From Bordetella parapertussis (GTDB lineage: Bacteria; Pseudomonadota; Gammaproteobacteria; Burkholderiales; Casimicrobiaceae), in assembly GCA_943331295.2 (NCBI GenBank), contig CALQLA020000007.1:62001-126000 (forward strand): 64,000 nucleotides of DNA, written 5' to 3'. Below the pieces are notes generated by a model that saw nothing but the letters and a program-made list of their open reading frames with translations, made no database searches and was not told the origin of the DNA. Positions 53,928 to 63,135 of this stretch are shown here, piece by piece (positions within the stretch are counted from its first letter, which is position 1; every line of letters begins with the position of its first letter). Made by a program: the position numbers and the translations under genes.

Positions 53928-54725
53928 TCAGTGGCTGAGGAAGAGATGCGCGGCCGCGATCACTCCGATGCCGAGGCCGATCAGCGCCAGTTGCTTCAGC
54001 GTCTCGAGGGGCTCGGGCCGCCGGTGCAGGCTGGGGATGAGGTCGGCCACCGCGACATAGAGCAGGCTCGCCGCCGCGATCGCCAGCACCGTGGGCAGGA
54101 TGCGCGCCATGTCGGCGAGCGCGAAGTAGCCGGCGAGGCCCCCGGCGACGGTCGCGCAACCGGTCGCGAGGTTGAACGCGAACGCCTTGCGCCGCCCGTA
54201 GCCCGAGTGCAGCAGCACCGCGAAATCACCGACCTGCTGCGGTATCGCGTGCGCTACGATCGCGAGCGTGGTCGCGATCCCCAGCGTCGTGTCGGCGAGG
54301 AACGACGCGGCGATCACGATGCCGTCGCACAGGTTGTGGACGCTGTTGCCGATGAGGATCATCAGCCCGGAACGGCCGTGGTCGCCGTCGCCGTGCCCGT
54401 CGTGGGCATGGTCCTGGGGCAGGTCGTGCTCGCGCTCGGCGGCATCGGCGCCGTGGTCGTGGCTGTGGCGCCACAGCACGAGCTTCTCGAGCAGGAAGAA
54501 CACGAGCAGGCCGACCAGCACCGTCGTCATCACCGACTCGGCGCTGCCGGTCTCGAGCGCGTGCGGCAGCAGTTCGAGGAACACGGCGCCCAGGAGCGCG
54601 CCGACGGCGAAGCTGACCAGCTTCGAGATCCACGACGGGTGCAGCGTCAGCGTTCCTGCCGCCGCGATGATCGACAGGACCCCGCCGGCGACGCTGGCGG
54701 CGATGATGAGGGCAAGCGTACTCAA
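53928..54725 (-). CDS. ZIP-family metal transporter
   Basis: 265 residues from TTG at 54725, the only plausible start before a proline/alanine-rich upstream frame; no clear ribosome site. Eight predicted membrane helices. The loop after TM3 is a His-rich metal-binding stretch (RHSHDHGADA, then DHAHDGHGDGDHG). TM4/TM5 motifs LIGNSVHNLCDGIVIA and IVAHAIPQQVGDFAVLL carry the metal-site His/Asn/Asp residues of the family. Likely Zn2+ or other divalent cation uptake. Its stop lies 3 bases before phaC, an unusual pairing. Confidence 0.92.
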   Translation of the reverse strand: MSTLALIIAASVAGGVLSIIAAAGTLTLHPSWISKLVSFAVGALLGAVFLELLPHALETGSAESVMTTVLVGLLVFFLLEKLVLWRHSHDHGADAAEREHDLPQDHAHDGHGDGDHGRSGLMILIGNSVHNLCDGIVIAASFLADTTLGIATTLAIVAHAIPQQVGDFAVLLHSGYGRRKAFAFNLATGCATVAGGLAGYFALADMARILPTVLAIAAASLLYVAVADLIPSLHRRPEPLETLKQLALIGLGIGVIAAAHLFLSH

Positions 54726-54818
54726 GGGCGCGGTGGCGGCGGGGGCGGAGGAGGCTGCGGCAGGACCTGCGGACGGGCGCGCTCGCCTCGAGCTGAGTCG
54801 GCGGGCGCGGCAGCGCGC

Positions 54819-54824
54819 ATTATA
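54819..54824 (-). promoter_or_regulatory. -10 element for the ZIP-phaC unit
   Basis: Perfect TATAAT on the minus strand in the gap between pgeF and the ZIP gene; no good -35 at 16-18 bp. Start would be near 54812, an ~87-nt leader. Confidence 0.45.
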
Positions 54825-54862
54825 GCGCCGTGCTGCGGGGGGGCCGGGTGCCGGAAGGTATC

Positions 54863-55701
54863 TCACGCGAGCCAGGCAAGCGTGGCCATCCGGCCCTCGT
54901 CGCGCGCGCGGCGGTACGAATAGAAGCGCAGCGGGTCGGCGTAGGTGCACATGCCCCCGCCGTGCACCGCCGCGACGCCCGCCGCGGCGAGGCGCCGGCG
55001 GGCGAGGGCGTCGAGGTCGGCGAGCCACTTGCCTTGCGCCTTCGGCGCGAACGCGCCGGCGGCGCCGGCATCGTCCGCCGTGAAAGCGGCCAGCACGTCG
55101 GCGCCGACCTCGAAATGCGCGGGTCCGATCGCGGGCCCGAACCACGCGACGAGATCGCCCCGGCGTGCGCCCAGGCCCTCCATCGCCGCGACCGTCGCTT
55201 CGAGCACGCCTGCAGCGAGGCCGCGCCAGCCGGCATGCGCGACGCCCACCACCGCCCCTCGCCCGTCGGCCAGCACGACGGGCAGGCAGTCGGCGGTGCG
55301 CACCGCGCAGACGAGGCCGCGCTCCCGGGTCACCACCGCATCGGCGACCGGCGGCGCTTCCCGCGCGGTCGCGAGCGTGCTCCGCTCGAGCACCGTGACG
55401 ACGCGGCCGTGGACCTGCCGCAGCCGCACCGGCGGCGACGGCAGCAGCGACAGCAGCAGCGGATCGGTCAACGGGTCGGCGCCGATGGCCGGCGACGCCG
55501 CGTCGCGGGGTGCCGCGGCAGCGGTGCCGCCGGCGCTCCTGGCCCGCGTCATTGACAGCGCGAGGACGCCGGGCGGCGCCGGCCATGCCGGCAGGATCCA
55601 GTCGAGCCCGGCCGCGGCGAGCGCCGGCGCGAGGCCGTGCCGGGGCTTCCCCGCGGCGCCGTCGGTGCGATCGCCGGCCGGTGTCGTCGCGCCGCCGGCG
55701 C

Positions 55702-55705
<4 letters not shown>
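54863..55705 (-). CDS. pgeF: Laccase-domain protein PgeF/YfiH (purine nucleoside phosphorylase-like)
   Basis: 280 residues from ATG at 55705, overlapping the rluD stop by 4 bases. Family landmarks: RLRQVHGRVV, ADAVVTRERGLVCAVRTADCLPVVL, GVAHAGWRGLAAGVLEA and FGPAIGPAHFEVG, with the Cys/His metal-type site. Homologues act on adenosine/inosine or edit UDP-MurNAc peptides during peptidoglycan synthesis. The rluD-pgeF order is the usual one in proteobacteria. The N-terminal ~50 residues are low complexity. Confidence 0.92.
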
Positions 55706-56694
<989 letters not shown>

Positions 56695-56751
56695 CGCATG
56701 TCGGGTCGGGCTCCGGACCGCATCTTGGACCGCATTTGGGATAACAGGCGC

Positions 56752-57591
56752 ATGTCCTTCGCATTGCAGAACACCCCATCGGGAAACGGGCAGGGCACCG
56801 CGGCGCGGCGCTGGCTGTGGCCGTTCCTGCTTGCCCTGGCATTCGCGCTGGGCGGCTGCGGATTGTTCCCGGAGGTGCAGGACGAAACGGCAAGCTGGTC
56901 GGCCGAGCGCCTGTACCGCACGGCGCACGACGCGATGGTCGAGGGAAATTATACGCGGGCCGTCAAGCTGTTCGACACGCTCGAGTCGCGCTTCCCCTAC
57001 GGCCGCTACGCGCAGCAGGCGATCCTCGAGTCGGCCTACTCGAGCTATCGCGCCGGCGAGACCGCGGCGGCGGTGGCGGCGGCCGACCGCTTCATCCGCA
57101 CGTATCCGAACCACCCGAACGTCGACTACGCGTACTACCTGAAGGGGCTCGTGTACTTCCGCGAGGACCAGGGCGTGCTGGGCTACGTCTACGAGCTCGA
57201 CCTCTCCGAGCGCGAGCCCAAGGCGATGCGCGAGTCGTTCGCCGCGTTCAAGGAAATGGTTGCGAAGTTCCCCGAGAGCCGCTACGCGCAGGACGCGACG
57301 GACCGGATGAAGTACCTCACCAACTCGCTCGCGCTCTACGAGGTGAAGGTCGCGCGCTACTACTTCAACCGCGGCGCCTACGTGGCCGCCGTCAACCGCG
57401 CGCAGCTCGCGATCACCAACTACCCGCGCACGCCGGCCAACGAGGACGCCCTCGGCATCATCGTGCTCAGCTACCAGAAGCTGTCGATGCCGCAGCTGGC
57501 CGACGATGCCAACCGGATCCTGAACCAGACCTTCCCGAAGAACAGCGAGCTCGCCGACCTTCAGGCGAAGCCCTGGTGGAAGTTCTGGTAG
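56752..57591 (+). CDS. bamD: Outer membrane assembly lipoprotein BamD
   Basis: Essential TPR lipoprotein of the BAM complex. 279 residues from ATG at 56752 (an ATG 54 bases upstream adds 18 residues and has no better ribosome site). Lipobox FALGGCGLF. Five TPR units follow: AERLYRTAHDAMVEGNYTRAVKLFDTLESRFPYGRYAQQAIL, RFIRTYPNHPNVDYAYYLKGL, MVAKFPESRYAQDATDRMKYL, VKVARYYFNRGAYVAAVNRAQ and the C-terminal DANRILNQTFP. The TAG stop is followed by CCCGG, a short REP-like remnant. Confidence 0.95.
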   Translation: MSFALQNTPSGNGQGTAARRWLWPFLLALAFALGGCGLFPEVQDETASWSAERLYRTAHDAMVEGNYTRAVKLFDTLESRFPYGRYAQQAILESAYSSYRAGETAAAVAAADRFIRTYPNHPNVDYAYYLKGLVYFREDQGVLGYVYELDLSEREPKAMRESFAAFKEMVAKFPESRYAQDATDRMKYLTNSLALYEVKVARYYFNRGAYVAAVNRAQLAITNYPRTPANEDALGIIVLSYQKLSMPQLADDANRILNQTFPKNSELADLQAKPWWKFW

Positions 57592-57624
57592 CCCGGTAGT
57601 TTCTGCCAGGCAGGCCGCGACGCG

Positions 57625-59649
57625 TCAGTCGCCCTGCGGCGCGAAGAACGCCTCGACCGCCGCGAGGTCGCGTGTGCGCAGCATCGGCGGCAGGCTGCGC
57701 CAGATCCGCTTCCCGTAGGGCTTGTCGACGAGGCGCGGGTCGCAGATCATCAGCACCCCCCGGTCGGTTTCCGCGCGGATCAGCCGCCCCGCACCCTGCT
57801 TCAGGCTGATCACCGCCTGCGGCAGCTGGTAGTCCATGAACGGGTTGCCGCCGTCTGCCTTGAGGCGTTCGAGGCGCGCGGCCATCAGCGGATCGTCCGG
57901 TGGCGCGAACGGCAGCTTGTCGATGATCACCACCGACAGCGCGTCGCCCGCCACGTCCACGCCTTCCCAGAAGCTCTGGCTGCCGAGCAGCACTGCGTTG
58001 CCGAGCTCGCGGAAGCGCGACAGCAGCTCGCTGCGCGAGCCCTCGCCCTGCACCAGCAGCGGCCAGGCGAGACCTTCGCGCGCGAACGCGTCGGCGAGGA
58101 GTTCGCGCGCCGCGTGCAGCGCGCGCAGTGTCGTGAAGAGCAGGAAGGCGCGGCCGCCGCTGGCCTTAAGCACCGGCAGCGCGGCGGCGACGACCGCCTC
58201 GGTGTGCTCCCGCGAATTCGGGGCCGGCAGCCCCGACGGCAGGTACAGGAGCGCCTGGTTTGCGTAGTCGAACGGGCTTTCCCAGTAGCCGGTGGCGGCG
58301 TCGGCCAGCCCCAGCTCCCGCTGGTACAGCGAGAAGTCGCCGCCGACGGCCAGCGTGGCCGACGTGAAGATCCACGCCCGGCCCGAGGCCTCGACCTGGC
58401 GCCGGAACAGGCCGGCGATGGACAGCGGCGATGCGTGCAGTTGCCAGCCCGAGGGCGTGACGTCGACCCAGCGGATCCACGCGTCGTCGCCCGCGCCGTG
58501 TCCGGCGGGCGGCGCGTCGGCCAGGCCCCGCCAGCGGGCGAGCAGCGCCGCCGCGTCGGCGGCGCGCTGCGCGCAGAGCCCGAGTTCCTCGCTGCGCTCG
58601 CCGAAGAGCCCGAGCTCGGTGGCGAGCCGGTCGAGCGCCGCGGCAAGCCCGTCCAGCGCGTCGGCGAACCCGGGCCGGCCGGCGGCGATCGCCTGCGCGA
58701 TCTTGCCGGGATCCTCGCCCAATGCGAGCCGCAGCTTGCGGATCGCGGGTCCCAGGCCCGCGGCGGCATCGGGCAGCGCCTCGACTTCGCGCGCCGTCGT
58801 CCGCGCCGCGACCTCCGAGTCGCGCGCCAGGTCGGCGAGCTGCCCCGCCGTCAGTTGCTCGCCGAAGAAGAGCGTCGCCGTGTCCGGCAGCTGGTGCGCC
58901 TCGTCGAGGATGATCGTGTTGCACGCGGGCAGGAGCTCGGCCAGCCCCTCGTCGCGCAGCATGATGTCGGCGAAGAAAAGGTGGTGGTTGACGACGACGA
59001 CGTCGGCGTCGAGCGCGTCCTTGCGCGCCTTCAGGACGAAGCAGTCCTTGTGGTGCGCGCAGTTGCTGCCGAGGCAGTTGTCGCGGGTGGAGGTGACGAG
59101 CGGCCAGATCGACGCGTTCTCGGGGACGTCGGGCACGAGGCTCTTGTCGCCGGTGTCGGAGGCGCGCGCGAAGGCGATGATCTTCGGCAGGTAACGGACG
59201 TCGTCGCGCGAGGGCAGCCGCCCTTCGGCGCCGGCACGCTCGAGGTGATGGTGGCAGACGTAGTTCGCGCGGCCCTTGAGGAGCGCCAGCGTCGCCGGCA
59301 CGCCGAGGGCGTCGCGCACCTGCGGCAGGTCGCGCTGGAACAGCTGGTCCTGCAGCGTCTTGGTGCCGGTGGAGACGATCACCTTGCCGCCGTAGAGCAG
59401 CGCGGGGACCAGGTAGGCGAACGTCTTGCCGGTTCCGGTGCCGGCTTCCGCGATCAGCGGGGCGCGGGCGGCGATGGCCGCGGCGACGGCGTCGGCCATC
59501 GCGAGCTGCTGTGGACGGAAGCGGTAGCCCGGGTGCGCGCGGGCCAGCAGTCCGTCGGCGCCGAAGACCGCCGCAAGCGCGGCGTCGGCGGCCGGCGTCT
59601 CGGGCGTCCCGTCCTGCTCCCGGTCGCCGGGGCGGCCAGGCGCGATCAG
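57625..59649 (-). CDS. ATP-dependent DNA helicase, DinG/YoaA family
   Basis: XPD-like Fe-S superfamily 2 helicase acting on forked or damaged DNA. 674 residues if translation begins at CTG 59649, which overlaps the preceding stop (CTGA). No ATG/GTG/TTG precedes the Q-motif (GYRFRPQQLAMAD); the first ATG would delete it. Walker A EAGTGTGKT, Fe-S Cys in NYVCHHH and DNCLGSNCAHHKDC, DEAH in IILDEAHQ, and motif VI QGAGRLIR. YoaA (636) and DinG (716) bracket its length. Confidence 0.92.
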   Translation of the reverse strand: MIAPGRPGDREQDGTPETPAADAALAAVFGADGLLARAHPGYRFRPQQLAMADAVAAAIAARAPLIAEAGTGTGKTFAYLVPALLYGGKVIVSTGTKTLQDQLFQRDLPQVRDALGVPATLALLKGRANYVCHHHLERAGAEGRLPSRDDVRYLPKIIAFARASDTGDKSLVPDVPENASIWPLVTSTRDNCLGSNCAHHKDCFVLKARKDALDADVVVVNHHLFFADIMLRDEGLAELLPACNTIILDEAHQLPDTATLFFGEQLTAGQLADLARDSEVAARTTAREVEALPDAAAGLGPAIRKLRLALGEDPGKIAQAIAAGRPGFADALDGLAAALDRLATELGLFGERSEELGLCAQRAADAAALLARWRGLADAPPAGHGAGDDAWIRWVDVTPSGWQLHASPLSIAGLFRRQVEASGRAWIFTSATLAVGGDFSLYQRELGLADAATGYWESPFDYANQALLYLPSGLPAPNSREHTEAVVAAALPVLKASGGRAFLLFTTLRALHAARELLADAFAREGLAWPLLVQGEGSRSELLSRFRELGNAVLLGSQSFWEGVDVAGDALSVVIIDKLPFAPPDDPLMAARLERLKADGGNPFMDYQLPQAVISLKQGAGRLIRAETDRGVLMICDPRLVDKPYGKRIWRSLPPMLRTRDLAAVEAFFAPQGD

Positions 59650-60269
59650 TTGGCGCTCTTGGCCGCGGCCGGTGCCGCGGCGGCGCTTGTCTTGCTGGCG
59701 GCGGTGGCGGTTCCCTTCGCCGGGGCGGGCTTGGCGGCCACCTTGGTCTTGCTCGTGCTTTCGTCCAGCGCCACCTGGACGAGCGTGGCCTGTTCGCGGA
59801 ATGTGTCGTAGGGCTTGGTGATCCGCGCCTTGTACGCCTCGTCGGATTCGCCGGCCTTCCACTTGAGGCCCAGCAGCGAATTGAGCCACGAGTCGTACAG
59901 CGCGCGCAGTCCGTCGACCGCGCCGCGGCTGCCGGTGGCTTCCTTCAGCGCGCTCTGGTAGGGCCGCGTCATCGAGACCTTGTGCTTGTCGACGCAGTAT
60001 TCGCTCTTGGCCGAGTTGGTGCCCTCGTCGGACTTCTCGTAGCCGAACTCGATGATTTCGATGCTCTTCACCTGCCGGCACATGGTGTACAGGTGCTCGA
60101 CCGCGTTCAGGAAGCAGTCGACGGCGTGGGTGCCGCCGGCGTTGGGGCAGAGGTAGGTGTCGGGCTTCGGCGCGGCGGAATCCTTCTGCGCGGAAGCGGC
60201 CGGCGACGCGGCGAACGCGACGGCGGCCAGGAGGGCGGTGGCGAGCGGGGCGAGCGGCAGGCGTGGCAT
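59646..60269 (-). CDS. Secreted protein of unknown function with Lys/Ala-rich tail
   Basis: 207 residues from ATG at 60269; a longer start at 60326 is less likely because the signal peptide (LATALLAAVAFAASPAASAQ) begins at the second Met. Four Cys in the mature part (TYLCPN, VDCFLN, TMCRQV, SEYCVD) could form two disulfides. The central region is helical (LRALYDSWLNSLLGLKWKAGESDEAYKARI), then an Ala/Lys/Thr tail that could bind nucleic acid or be disordered. No family recognised. The stop overlaps the probable dinG-like start. Confidence 0.78.
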   Translation of the reverse strand: MPRLPLAPLATALLAAVAFAASPAASAQKDSAAPKPDTYLCPNAGGTHAVDCFLNAVEHLYTMCRQVKSIEIIEFGYEKSDEGTNSAKSEYCVDKHKVSMTRPYQSALKEATGSRGAVDGLRALYDSWLNSLLGLKWKAGESDEAYKARITKPYDTFREQATLVQVALDESTSKTKVAAKPAPAKGTATAASKTSAAAAPAAAKSAN

Positions 60270-60390
60270 GGCGGAACCGGGAATCGGGCAAAGGCGGATG
60301 CTAACCCGCGCCGCGTCCCGACTCAAGCCGGCCGGACGGATGACCCCCCGCGCGAGGACGGCCGTCGTCCGGCGCGGACAGGCGCGTCGG

Positions 60391-61131
60391 TCAGATCGTG
60401 ACGCCGCCGGAGACTTCGATGACCGCGCCGTTGATGTAGCTCGCCTCGTCGGAGGCCAGCCACGCGTACGTGTTGGCGATCTCTTCCGGGCGGCCCAGGC
60501 GGCCCATCGGCACCCTGTCTTCCATCATCTCGATGACCTTGTGGGGCATCGTCTTCAGGATCGGCGTCTCGATGAACCCGGGGCAGACGGCATTGGAACG
60601 GATGCCCTTGCGGCCCAGCTCGCGCGCCCAGGTCTTCATCATCCCGATGACGGCGAACTTGCTCGCAGCGTAGTTCGTCTGGCCGAAATTGCCGTGGATG
60701 CCGACGATCGACGACGCGTTGAGGATGCAGCCGGAGTGCTGCTGCAGCATGATGTCGACGACGGCGCGGGTGCAGTTGTAGACGCCCTTCAGGTTCACGT
60801 CGATGACGGAGTCGAACTGCTCCTCGGTCATCTTCTTCAGCTGCGCGTCCTGGACGATGCCCGCGTTGTTGACGAGGGTATCGATCCGGCCCCAGCGGGC
60901 CATCACGCCCTCGACCATCGCCGCGATGCTCGCCTTGTCGGTGACGTCGACGTGGAAGTGGATCGCCTCGCCGCCGTCGTCGTTGATTTCCTTCGCCACC
61001 TTTTGGGCCGCGGCTTCGTTGATGTCGCAGACCGCGACACGCGCGCCCTCGCGCGCAAACTTGGCGGCGGTCGCGTGGCCGATTCCTGAACCGGCGCCGG
61101 TGATGATGGAAACCTTGTCGACGAGGCGCAT
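60391..61131 (-). CDS. Short-chain reductase, FabG/PhaB-like
   Basis: 246 residues from ATG at 61131 with AAAGGA six bases upstream. SDR signatures: ITGAGSGIGHATA, NNAGI, catalytic Ser in NASSIVG and YAASK with Tyr/Lys; C-terminus INGAVIEVSGGVTI. FabG-type 3-oxoacyl reductase by sequence. A TGCG-N-TGCAGCA motif like the phasin operators lies in its promoter, hinting at a role as a second acetoacetyl-CoA/3-ketoacyl-CoA reductase for PHA synthesis. Either assignment fits the fold. Confidence 0.9.
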   Translation of the reverse strand: MRLVDKVSIITGAGSGIGHATAAKFAREGARVAVCDINEAAAQKVAKEINDDGGEAIHFHVDVTDKASIAAMVEGVMARWGRIDTLVNNAGIVQDAQLKKMTEEQFDSVIDVNLKGVYNCTRAVVDIMLQQHSGCILNASSIVGIHGNFGQTNYAASKFAVIGMMKTWARELGRKGIRSNAVCPGFIETPILKTMPHKVIEMMEDRVPMGRLGRPEEIANTYAWLASDEASYINGAVIEVSGGVTI

Positions 61132-61198
61132 GCGCATTCCTTTCTCTGAGTGTGCGGTGTTGCGTGAGGCCCTAAACCCGTCGGACCCAAACCTCTGC

Positions 61199-61226
61199 AT
61201 TATAGTCGTTATGCTGCATCGCACAA
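61199..61226 (-). promoter_or_regulatory. Promoter of the reductase gene with PhaR-like site
   Basis: -10 TATAAT (61199-61204) and -35 TTGTGC near 61221-61226 on the minus strand. Between them is GTGC-GAT-GCAGCA (61212-61224), sharing TGCG-N-TGCAGCA with both phasin operators. The rest of the 300-bp gap to recJ shows no gene. Confidence 0.55.
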
Positions 61227-61437
61227 CACAATTGTTGCATGGAAATCGAGTCGCGATCGGCGTTGCCGCCGCCTGTAAATTGTTTTAGATCAAATACTTG
61301 TGAAATTGAGGCGAGCAGCCCCTGGCGGCGCTGCCGGTCCCGGTACGACTGCGGGGCTGATTTGCTGCAAGCGCGCCATTGCGGTGCCGCGCGACAGGCC
61401 AAAACCTGCGCCGTGCCCGGCGGCGGCCGCGGCGGCA

Positions 61438-63135
61438 CTATTCCGGCTGCCAGTGCAGGATCGCCAGCTGCAGCGTCGCGCTGCCGTTCCATTCGTTGAT
61501 CTCGGGCCGGTACGCGGCGCGAACCCGCGCGGGCAGCGCGTCGACGGAATTCCACAGGATCGCCGCATACCGCATTCCGTCGCGCGACAGCACGAGCCGC
61601 AGGTGCTTCCCGCCGACGATCCGCTGGTCGTCCACGGCGAACGCGTCGTCGAACACCGGCGCCGGGAAGCCCTGGCCCCAAACCTCGGCCTGCAGTGCTG
61701 CCGCGAGGTCGAAATCGAGCTCGGTCGCGGCGAGCGCGCCGTCGCTGTCCTGCGCGCGCTGCAGGTCCGACGGCGACAGCTGTTCTCGCGCCACCGCCTC
61801 GAACGCCGCGGCGAAGCGGGGCAGGTCGGCCTCGGCCAGCGTCAGCCCGGCGGCGAACGCGTGGCCGCCGAACTTCGCCAGCGTCCCGGGCAGGCGCTTG
61901 GCGACGACGTCGAGCGCGTCGCGCAGGTGGAAGCCGGCGATCGAGCGGCCGGAGCCCTTCAGTTCACCGGCCCCCCCCTGCGCGAAGACGATTGCCGGCC
62001 GGTGGAACCGGTCCTTGAGGCGCGACGCGACGATGCCGACGACGCCCTGGTGCCACTCGGGCCGGTAGAGGCATACGGTGTACGCGCCGTCGCCGGCGGT
62101 TGCGGCCGGCATCGATTCGAGCGCGGCCAGCGCTTCCTCCTGCATCGTCGCCTCGACCTCGCGCCGCGCGCGGTTGAGGCGGTCGAGCTCGTTGGCGAGC
62201 GGCAGCGCGGCCGCGAGCGTGTCGGCCAGCAGGCAGCGGATGCCGATCGTCATGTCGGCGAGTCGGCCGGCAGCGTTGAGCCGCGGCCCGGCGACGAAGC
62301 CCAGGTCGAAGGCGGTGGCGCGCCGTGCGTCGCGCCCGGCGGCGGTGAACAGCGCCGCCACGCCCGGGTGCGCGCGCCCGGCGCGGATCCGCGCGAGTCC
62401 CTGCGCCACCAGCGTCCGGTTGACGCGGTCGAGGCGGACGACGTCGGCCACGGTGCCGAGCGCGACCAGGTCGAGCAGCGTGCCGAGCTTGGGTTCCGGT
62501 CGCCCGCGCCAGGCGCCGCGCTCGCGCAGCGCCGCCCGCGTCGCGAGCAGCACGTAGAACATCACGCCGACCCCCGCCAGGTTCCGGCTCGGGAACGCGC
62601 ACCCCGGCTGGTTCGGGTTGACGATCAGCGCCGGCGCCGGCAGCGTGGCCGCCGGCAGGTGGTGATCGGTGATCAGCACGTCGATGCCGAATCCCGCGGC
62701 GGCGGTCACGCCGTCGTGGCTCGCGATGCCGTTGTCGACCGTCACGATCAGGCGGGGCGCGCGCGTCGCGGCCATCGCCACGATTTCCGGCGTGAGCCCG
62801 TAGCCGTACTCGAAGCGGTTCGGGACCAGGAAGTCGACGTCGGCGCCCAGTGCCGCGAGGCCGCGCATGCCGACCGCACAGGCAGTCGCACCGTCGGCAT
62901 CGTAGTCGGCGACGATCAGCACCCGCTCGCGGTCGCGGATCGCATCGGCGAGCCGGCCGGCCGCGGCGGCGATGCCCTTCATCGACGCAAACGGGGGCAG
63001 GTGCGCGAGGCCCGTGTCGAGTTCGTCGTTGCTCTCGATGCCGCGCGCCGCGTAGACGCGCGCCAGCACCGGATGCACGCCCGCCGCAGCGAGCACGCCC
63101 GCGGCGGCAGGAACGGGCCGGCGGACGATGTCCAT
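61438..63135 (-). CDS. recJ: Single-stranded-DNA-specific exonuclease RecJ
   Basis: 5'-3' ssDNA exonuclease in RecFOR repair and mismatch repair. 565 residues from ATG at 63135, overlapping the preceding stop by one base (TGATG). DHH phosphoesterase motifs: VLIVADYDADGATACAVGM, VTVDNGIASHDG, ITDHHLP, LVALGTVADVV; then DHHA1 with GSGRSIAGFHLRDAL and GGHAFAAGLTL. Length and motif order are normal. Confidence 0.97.
   Translation of the reverse strand: MDIVRRPVPAAAGVLAAAGVHPVLARVYAARGIESNDELDTGLAHLPPFASMKGIAAAAGRLADAIRDRERVLIVADYDADGATACAVGMRGLAALGADVDFLVPNRFEYGYGLTPEIVAMAATRAPRLIVTVDNGIASHDGVTAAAGFGIDVLITDHHLPAATLPAPALIVNPNQPGCAFPSRNLAGVGVMFYVLLATRAALRERGAWRGRPEPKLGTLLDLVALGTVADVVRLDRVNRTLVAQGLARIRAGRAHPGVAALFTAAGRDARRATAFDLGFVAGPRLNAAGRLADMTIGIRCLLADTLAAALPLANELDRLNRARREVEATMQEEALAALESMPAATAGDGAYTVCLYRPEWHQGVVGIVASRLKDRFHRPAIVFAQGGAGELKGSGRSIAGFHLRDALDVVAKRLPGTLAKFGGHAFAAGLTLAEADLPRFAAAFEAVAREQLSPSDLQRAQDSDGALAATELDFDLAAALQAEVWGQGFPAPVFDDAFAVDDQRIVGGKHLRLVLSRDGMRYAAILWNSVDALPARVRAAYRPEINEWNGSATLQLAILHWQPE

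Noticed and set aside
57588-57600. REP at the bamD stop
   Set aside because: Only GTAGCCCGG is present and the second arm is missing, so it is at most a remnant and not listed as a repeat.
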